64,000 bases of DNA from Pleodorina starrii (taxonomy: Eukaryota; Chlorophyta; Chlorophyceae; Chlamydomonadales; Volvocaceae). Under the pieces are notes generated by a model. It was given only the letters and a program-made list of their open reading frames with translations. It did no database searches and was not told where the DNA came from. A program made the translations under genes and the position numbers. Where the stretch lies: assembly GCA_030267565.1 (NCBI GenBank), contig BRXU01000016.1:746501-810500 (forward strand), written 5' to 3'. Position 1 is the stretch's first letter, and the number at the start of each line of letters is the position of its first letter. Shown here piece by piece: positions 58,156 to 64,000 of this stretch.

Positions 58156-60566
58156 GGAATGTGTCGGTAGTAGTTGCCCTTTCTTCCTTCCCTCCCTCAC
58201 CCTCCCATCCCCCTCCCCGCCCCCTCTCCCCTCTCCCCTCTCCCCGCCCCCCCCCCTTCAGGGCACCCTGGCCCACGCCATCGACCAGCACCGCTTCCTG
58301 TCCGTCACCCCCCTGGGCTCCCGCCGCCCCGCCCTCAAGGCCATCTGCACCTCCCTGCTAGAGGTGGCCCTGGCGCTCAGACACCTGCACGCACGCAACC
58401 TGGCGCATTGCGGTGGGTTTTAAGGGAGGGGAGGGAGGGGAGGGGATGTGAGGAGGGAGGGGCCGGAGGACGTGTTCACAAGCACTCGTCTGAGCAACAG
58501 TCTGCCCGGCCTCCCTCCACTCTTCCATTGGCTTCCTTCCTGGTGTTGATTGCCTCTCCCTCTCTCTCCCCCTGCCTCTCTTCTCCTTATTGTCGTTGCC
58601 GCCCCCTCTCCCTCCCTTCCGCTGCGGTATCTTCTTTTTCCCTCCCCCCATGACCATGACCATGACCATGACCAGATCTGAAGCCCGCCAATGTGTTGCT
58701 CAAGAGCTCCAGGCGGGACAGTCGGGGATTCACGTGTAAGGTAGGTGGGTTTCGTGCTTGCAGTACACTCTTCAACACACACACACACCCGCCCGCGCCC
58801 TCCCCCGATCGTCCCCTACACCCACGCTTCCTCCTCCCCCGCTCCCCCCCCCGCGCCCGCCAACACCTCGCCCCCCACCCACCCCAGCTCGCGGATTTTG
58901 GCTACGTTTCCGTACTCAAGGCTGCCGTACCTGGCGGGCGGCCCACCATTCTGCCCGAGGAGGCGTGCGGAACGGTGACCCACATGGCCCCGGTGGGTTT
59001 TAGGGTTTTAGGGTTTTTAGGGTTTTATGGGTTTTTAGGGTTTCAGGGTTTTAGGGTGGAGTGGAAGCACGGCGTCGGTGGGTGGGATGGGGCGTGTTGG
59101 GATGTGTGTGCCGTCCCCCGCAGGTCCGTATGTCGGGGGTGAGCCAGGGCAGGTTGGCTCGGCTCTCTCGCCCCCCCCCCCTCCTCCCGCTGCCCCCCTT
59201 GATCCCTCCTCTCCTCTCCTCTCCTCTCCTCTCCTCTCCTCTCCTCTCCCCCCTCCAGGAGACTTTCATCAAGGGTCAGCCGCTGGACTTCTCAGTCGAG
59301 TGAGTAATGAGAGCACCTCCGCTAGCCGCGGGCGGGCCCCACGTATTGCACACACATCACACACACACACATCACACACGTTCCGTTCGCTAACGCCGTC
59401 TCCTTCTTCGCTGCGATATTTTCTTTATATTCCACCCCCCCCTCTCTCCCTCTCCCCCTCCCCCTCCCCCCTCGCAGTACCTTCTCCTTTGGAATTCTGA
59501 TGTGGGAGCTGTACACGTGCGCTCGGCCGTACTCTGACGTACCTGAGGATCAGATTGCACAGCGGGTGACGCTCAAGGGACTGCGCCCCACCTTCCCACC
59601 CGACACGCCGCGGTCGTACGGGTGAGAGGGAGGGAGGGGAGGGGGAGGGGGGGAAGGAGGGGTGTTTGGGCAGGTGTGTGTGTATGTGTATGGGGTTTGG
59701 GCAGGGGAGTGGGCCTGGATCCAGAGTTTAGCGGCAGGTATTCAGCGGGGCACGAGGGACAGCTGACGTTGGCGTTGGCGTCGACTGCGACACGACACGA
59801 CACGACACGACGCGGCGCGATGCGGCGGAGAGGTGCCGCGAAGCGCTGCAATGCGTGTAGCGGTGCGGCGTCGGCGTCGGTAGCGGCAGCGGCTTTTCCT
59901 GCCGCCCTCCCCCCTCCCCCCTCCCCCCTCTCCCCCCCCCCCCGCCTCGACCCGATCTTGTTCAGTACATCGCCTCTTTACAACAGGTCTCTCCTCATCC
60001 CGGCCCAATGGCTCCCCTCCCCTTCCCCCTCCTTGCTCCTCCCCTCCCACTCCCTCTGCCCCTGCAGCGGCCTCGCCCGGCAGTGCTGGAGCCAAGACCC
60101 CAACGAGCGACCCAGCGCCTCTGAAATTGTGTCGGCCCTCGAAAACATGCTCCAGATCATGAACACACAGCTGCCAGCAATACCGCCGATGAAACCCAAG
60201 CCGGCGGCGGCGCCGCCGCCGCCGGCGCCGCCGGCGGCGGTGTTGGCGGCAGGCGGCAGCGGCGGCGGCGCCGCCGCCGCAGCCGCCGCGCCAACGTCGG
60301 ACCGCGGCGTGGCGGCGCCGGCGGCGGCGGCTGTGACGGAGAAGACGTCGTCGCCGCCTCCGGCGGGGATGCCGCGGTCCCGTGGGTCGCTCAACGGCGG
60401 TCTGGCGCCGTCGGCGATTGGGCAGTCACCGCTGGCGAGGGCGACGGGGCCGGAGGCGGACCCCGCGGGGAGCGCGCAGCCCACAACAACGACAACAGCA
60501 ACAACCACCACCACAGCAACAGCAGCAGCAGCAGCAGGGGCAGCAGCAGAGGAACAGGCGCACTGA
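51832..60566 (+). CDS. Large TKL-type protein kinase with GAF-like N-terminal region
   Basis: Fifteen exons: 51832-52445, 53047-53200, 53369-54715, 54975-55454, 55611-55818, 56164-56530, 56752-56909, 57098-57342, 57770-57928, 58262-58412, 58676-58740, 58888-58992, 59259-59299, 59478-59621, 60068-60566 (about 1578 aa). The N-terminus starts [15 protein letters not shown]-like region spans about 140-460 ([32 protein letters not shown]), interrupted by poly-Ala/Gly. The kinase domain is about 1067-1450: Gly loop [12 protein letters not shown], Lys1097 (VAVKVF), [11 protein letters not shown] with catalytic Asp1295 and Asn1299, DFG at 1319-1321, APE at 1350-1352, [12 protein letters not shown], and [12 protein letters not shown]. 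All catalytic residues are present although HRD is HCD. A poly-Ala/Gly insert sits between beta3 and alphaC. The C-terminus is Ala/Thr/Pro-rich. Substrate is unknown; the layout resembles the large TKL/MAPKKK-like set of volvocine algae. Confidence 0.87.
56544..56588. repeat. Degenerate telomere-type repeat near a 5' splice site
   Basis: TTAGGGTTTTAGGA-type units beginning 14 bp after the donor at 56531 in the kinase gene. Confidence 0.85.
57686..57712 (+). repeat. Intronic element family B, copy 3
   Basis: Sense orientation, GGCCTATACGTGGATAACCC, 57 bp upstream of the acceptor for the exon at 57770; same arrangement as the LANCL copies. Confidence 0.85.
58995..59057. repeat. Telomere-type repeat at a 5' splice site
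   Basis: About seven TTTTAGGG-like units starting right after the GT of the kinase intron that follows the APE motif. Confidence 0.9.
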
Positions 60567-60973
60567 AACGTGGTTTCATGGTTCTCGTCGCAGCGGCCGC
60601 CGGGGCAGCACATCAAGGGGAGCCACCCACACACACCCACACACACACCCCCACCGCCACCCCCCCCCACACACACACTCGGTCGGTCGGTCGGTCGGTC
60701 GAGCGCGGTGCGGTGCGGTGAGGTGTGATGAGCGCTCCAGGGAGGGAAGGGGTCGCGTCCGGGGAGCGCTGGTCGCACCTCACCTCACCGCCCCGCCTGG
60801 CTGCAACACATGACGGAAGGCAACGACGGGGGCAGCAACGGCATTGATGACGACGACAATGATGATGATGTTGACGATGACGATAAATGACGGGCTCCGA
60901 TGCATGAGGACATTAAACGACAATAACCAACTAACTGCTAATTAACCAACTATTGAACGAATTAACCAACTAA
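60567..60973. other. Kinase 3' flank
   Basis: Contains (CGGT)n at about 60680-60700 and GATGAT repeats at about 60850-60885. No TGTAA seen on the + strand; no coding signal. Confidence 0.4.
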
Positions 60974-61470
60974 CTACCAAAGATCGCTGGTCACCTCCAC
61001 GTCCGGGATGACCGGAGTGGCGAGAGACGCGCCGGTTGGTGGCAGCGGTGGCGGCGGCGGCAGAGGTGGCGGCGGCAGAGGTGGAGGCGGCAGCGGTGGC
61101 GGCGGCAGCGGTGGCGGCGGCGGCGGCAGCGGTGGCGGCGGCGGCGGCGGCTGCTGTTGCGGGCGGCGGCGGCTTGAACGGCCTTTTGCTGCGCCGAAGA
61201 AGTCCTGATCTGGGACGTGATCCCAAGGCCTAGGGCCCGCATGCGGTGGTGGCGGTAGCGGTGGCGGCGGGATGCGGACGATATCAGGAAGCCGTTTTCC
61301 TGCTGGCTGGCTGGCTGGCTGGCCCCCGCGCCGGTGCCGGCGGCGGTTTTCCCGCCTTGGAATTGGCTGTGCTGTGCTGTGCTGTGCTGTGCCGTGCTGT
61401 GCTGGGCTGTGCTGTGCTGGGCTGTGCTGGGCAGCGACTGCGGCCACGTAGTCAAAGTGGTTGGCTAACG
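60974..61470 (-). CDS. Doubtful proline-rich C-terminal exon(s), 5' part not found
   Basis: On the - strand an open frame ends at 60974 with ...VIPDVEVTSDLW. Upstream of it are a long Pro run and RPWDHVPDQDFFGAAKGRSS, which looks like ordinary protein sequence; a possible acceptor (CAG at about 61306) and an upstream LANHFDYVAAVAA block also look coding. I could not join these to a start codon, and the stretch between has GCTGT pentamer repeats. It may be the last exon of a gene whose 5' exons lie to the right, or chance. No function is proposed. Confidence 0.25.
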
Positions 61471-64000
61471 AAGTAGGAGGCGCAGGGATGGGACGGTGCG
61501 GGCGATGGAGCTGGCATTGGGGTGTGTGTGTGTGGGGGGGGGGGGGATTGTGGGGGATAGGGGGGTGAAGCTGGTGGGGTGGCCTATGGAGGCTCACGAG
61601 ATGAGACACGCCGCGATCGGAAGCGGCGTCTCTTCAGCGGAAACACACTTCAGAGACTCTCACTCTGTGTATGTGTGTGTGTGTATGTGTGTGTGTGTGT
61701 ATGTGCGCAGCGACCTGACGAGGTGGGCCTTGTGGTGGTTGGGGTAGTTGGGGTAGTTGTGGTGGTTGGGGTTTGTTGCGCGGCATTTCCGTGGCGGGTA
61801 GGGGTCTGCGGACGGCGGTGTGGTTGGTTTGCGGCGGGCGGTAGCGACATTGACCTGACCTGACCTGCAGGCGCTCATACCCCCCGCATCACCCCTCAAC
61901 AGTCAACACCCCTCATACCGCCCCTCCCTTGAGAGGAGAGGTGATGGTGGATGCATGCCGGGGGGGGGGTAAAAAATGATACCGCCGGGGTAAAGAATGA
62001 TACCGCCGGGGGGGGGTGTTGCCGCGTCCGCACCGGCACTGGCACCGGCCGCTTTGGTTGTGTTGGGGTCGGGTCGGCGCGGTTTCAGTTGCTGTTGCAA
62101 TACAAGTTGCAGTTGTGGCAGTTGTAGCAGTTGCGGCAGGTGGTTGCGGTTTTCCGTTAGAACTCCGAGAGGCTAGGCAGCGATGCGATATATGCGATAA
62201 TACGATATACGACAGTACGATACGGATCAAGCCTCCGCCCAAGCGATTGCGGTTACAGACGGAGCCATGGGGGGCGGGGAGGACGCACCTCTCCCCCCCG
62301 CCCCACCACCACCATTACCACCAAGATACGAGAAGGGACAGGTGTTTTGTCAGTTGGTTGGTTAACGGTTGGCGGACGAGCAATCGACGGTTGTTGGCGA
62401 TTCGGACGAACTGTGCTTAATGGACGGGAAGCTGCGGGCGGGAGGGGGAGGGGTTTAAATGTGCGCATGCCCCGCGCGCCCTTCCCCTCCCCCCTCAACA
62501 CACACCCCTCCTTTCGGCCCCTGTTTGCTCCCCTCCCCTTCGCTCCCCTTTCCTCCTCACCCCCCAAGTTCGTTCGTGTGTTACGCGCGCGGCGTGCAGT
62601 TACTGGCAACGAGTTTTGGACCGCAACATATGTTCCGTTCGTACACACACGCACGCGCGCAGTACGGCAGCCCACCGGCAATCAACTGTGATCGGATCAG
62701 ATCGGTTAGGATCGTGATGTGACATTATTTCGAGGTCTTGGCCGTTTGGCAACTTGTACTTCTTGGACAGTTGGTCGTTGCTAATCGAGGGGGCGGGGGT
62801 CCAGGCTCCAGGGGGGGATTGGTTCGTCGTTCTTGCGGCCGTGGCCGGGCGCGTCCGGGGGGGAGGAGGTTGCTTGGTACGACACAGAACGACAGTACGA
62901 CACTGGGGTGCCGGTACGGCACACGACGTATCGTTGCGTGCAGCCCTGTACAGTGCTCGCTCGTGCTGATGCTCGACCCCAACCGCTTTGGTAGTTGGTT
63001 GGTTGGTTGGTCGGTTAGATCTCGGCAGGCGCAGCGGCGATTGTCGGAGTTCGAAGACGGACTTGCAATCGGATATTTATTGGCCATCGCTTTGGAAAAA
63101 TGATTGTCGAATACGGTCATACCGTACATTTTAATGCGTCCCTTTGGGCGCGTTTCGTGAGTCGCTCTGCAGACGGAAGTGGAAGGGACGGCTGTTGGGG
63201 GTCTTGGTGGATGGGAAATGGGTGAGATGATGCGCGCGCGTCTATCCCTCTCTCTCTGCTGGTGTGTGTGCGTAATTGTGTGTATGTACGGTATCTGGGT
63301 TCGACGAATGAGAATTCGGGGGAGGGGGAACGCGACGCACGTCGTTCCCATTATATTACGTAGATTGGACGCAGCAACACACCTGGAGTTGAGAAGCTCA
63401 CAGCGGCGCTCCTCAAACGAACACGCTGAGGATGGTGATGGCCCAGGGGCGCGCCCGTGTCGGCCAGCGGCCATGGGCCAGGTAGGCAGGTCGGTTGCAC
63501 GGAGTTGCAGTTGCAGTTGCAGTTGGGGTAGTTGCAGTTGGGGTAGTTGGAGTTGGGCTGAGGGTTGGGTTTGGGATTGGGGTTGGGGCTGAGGGTTGGG
63601 GTCGGCCCCATTCCGTCGCCAGAGAACGGTGATTTTCGGGAGCGCGCGAGGGGGGCAGCCAGCCAGCCAGTCAGTCAGTCGGTCGGTCAGTCGCCACGAC
63701 CATGTCGTCCGGAGCACCGAAACCGGGAACCAGATCGGAAATCGGAGTCAGTTAGGTCGGGGGTGGGGTGGGGTGGGGGTGGGGTGCGTGGGCAGCGGCG
63801 TGCCGGAAGTGGTGGGGCGTATGGCTTAGGATCCCGGCTCCGGCCGCGCGTTTTAGTTTGCGGCGATTTTAGTTGCGGGGGCGTGTGTGTTTTGTCGCTG
63901 GCTGTGTTGTAGGTGGTGATCTCTGCAGGGGACGCGCTTGAAGGGGGCCCGTCGAAACAGCGTTGTAATAGGGTTTTAGGGTTTTGAGGGGACAGGGTCC
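61471..64000. other. No recognisable gene at the right edge
   Basis: 2.5 kb with (GT)n/(CA)n runs at about 61670-61705, a duplicated AATGATACCGCCGGGG unit (about 61975-62008), GTTGCAGTTG-type repeats (62090-62140, 63495-63600), and TTTTAGGG-like units at 63970-63990 just after a TGTAA (63964-63968). Long ORFs here are Gln/Pro/Arg-rich repeat translations. It may be UTR or intron of genes beyond the window. Confidence 0.4.

Noticed and set aside
62725..63717. 330-codon - strand ORF near the right edge
   Set aside because: Much of it translates GTTGCAGTTG repeats (Gln/Leu/Pro runs) and an AT-richer region; no motif.
1..64000. tRNA, rRNA or bacterial defence/biosynthesis cluster
   Set aside because: No tRNA-like T-loop or rRNA signature was seen; all genes are intron-containing eukaryotic genes.

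Overview
The window is nuclear DNA of a green alga, very probably a volvocine (Chlamydomonas/Volvox-like) species. The evidence is: GT-AG introns in every recognised gene (up to 15 per gene), very GC-rich coding sequence with long Ala/Gly/Pro/Gln runs, TGTAA polyadenylation signals downstream of several stop codons, interstitial TTTTAGGG (Chlamydomonas-type telomere) repeats, a plastid-targeted protein, and cilium-associated genes. All exon chains below were joined by hand from splice sites and reading phase. Every listed junction keeps the frame; one donor (XRN exon 8) and one GC donor (kinase exon 8) are uncertain.

Layout, left to right. 1-1275 (-): C2H2 zinc-finger gene cut by the window edge. 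2099-10265 (+): XRN-family 5'-3' exoribonuclease, 16 exons, with a 500-residue low-complexity tail. 12173-18041 (-): complete LanC-like (LANCL) gene, 10 exons, zinc ligands intact. 18403-19647 (+): small plastid membrane protein, divergent from LANCL. 21467-25213 (-): IQ + BAG domain co-chaperone. 25214-27928: a less GC-rich, palindrome-bearing intergenic stretch. 27929-34110 (+) and 35392-43461 (-): two bifunctional peptidylglycine alpha-amidating monooxygenase (PAM) genes facing each other, an inverted gene duplication with about 1.3 kb between the stop codons. 45168-49223 (+): CFAP96/C4orf47-like ciliary protein. 51832-60566 (+): large TKL-type protein kinase with a GAF-like N-terminal region. 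60974-61470 (-): doubtful proline-rich C-terminal exon. I recognise no gene from there to the right edge.

This is an ordinary eukaryotic gene neighbourhood rather than an operon. PAM (linked to ciliogenesis in algae and animals) and the CFAP96-like gene share a divergent intergenic region and may share a ciliary context; the remaining genes (RNA decay, chaperone, plastid, signalling) have no obvious joint pathway.

The most unusual signals are: (a) the tail-to-tail PAM duplication, whose copies keep identical catalytic residues and exon phases but differ in leader, linker and one acidic exon; (b) three families of short sequence shared between introns of unrelated genes, mostly just upstream of 3' splice sites, reminiscent of introner elements; (c) a long perfect-stem hairpin in LANCL intron 1; and (d) telomere-type repeats inside introns, two of them immediately after a 5' splice site.
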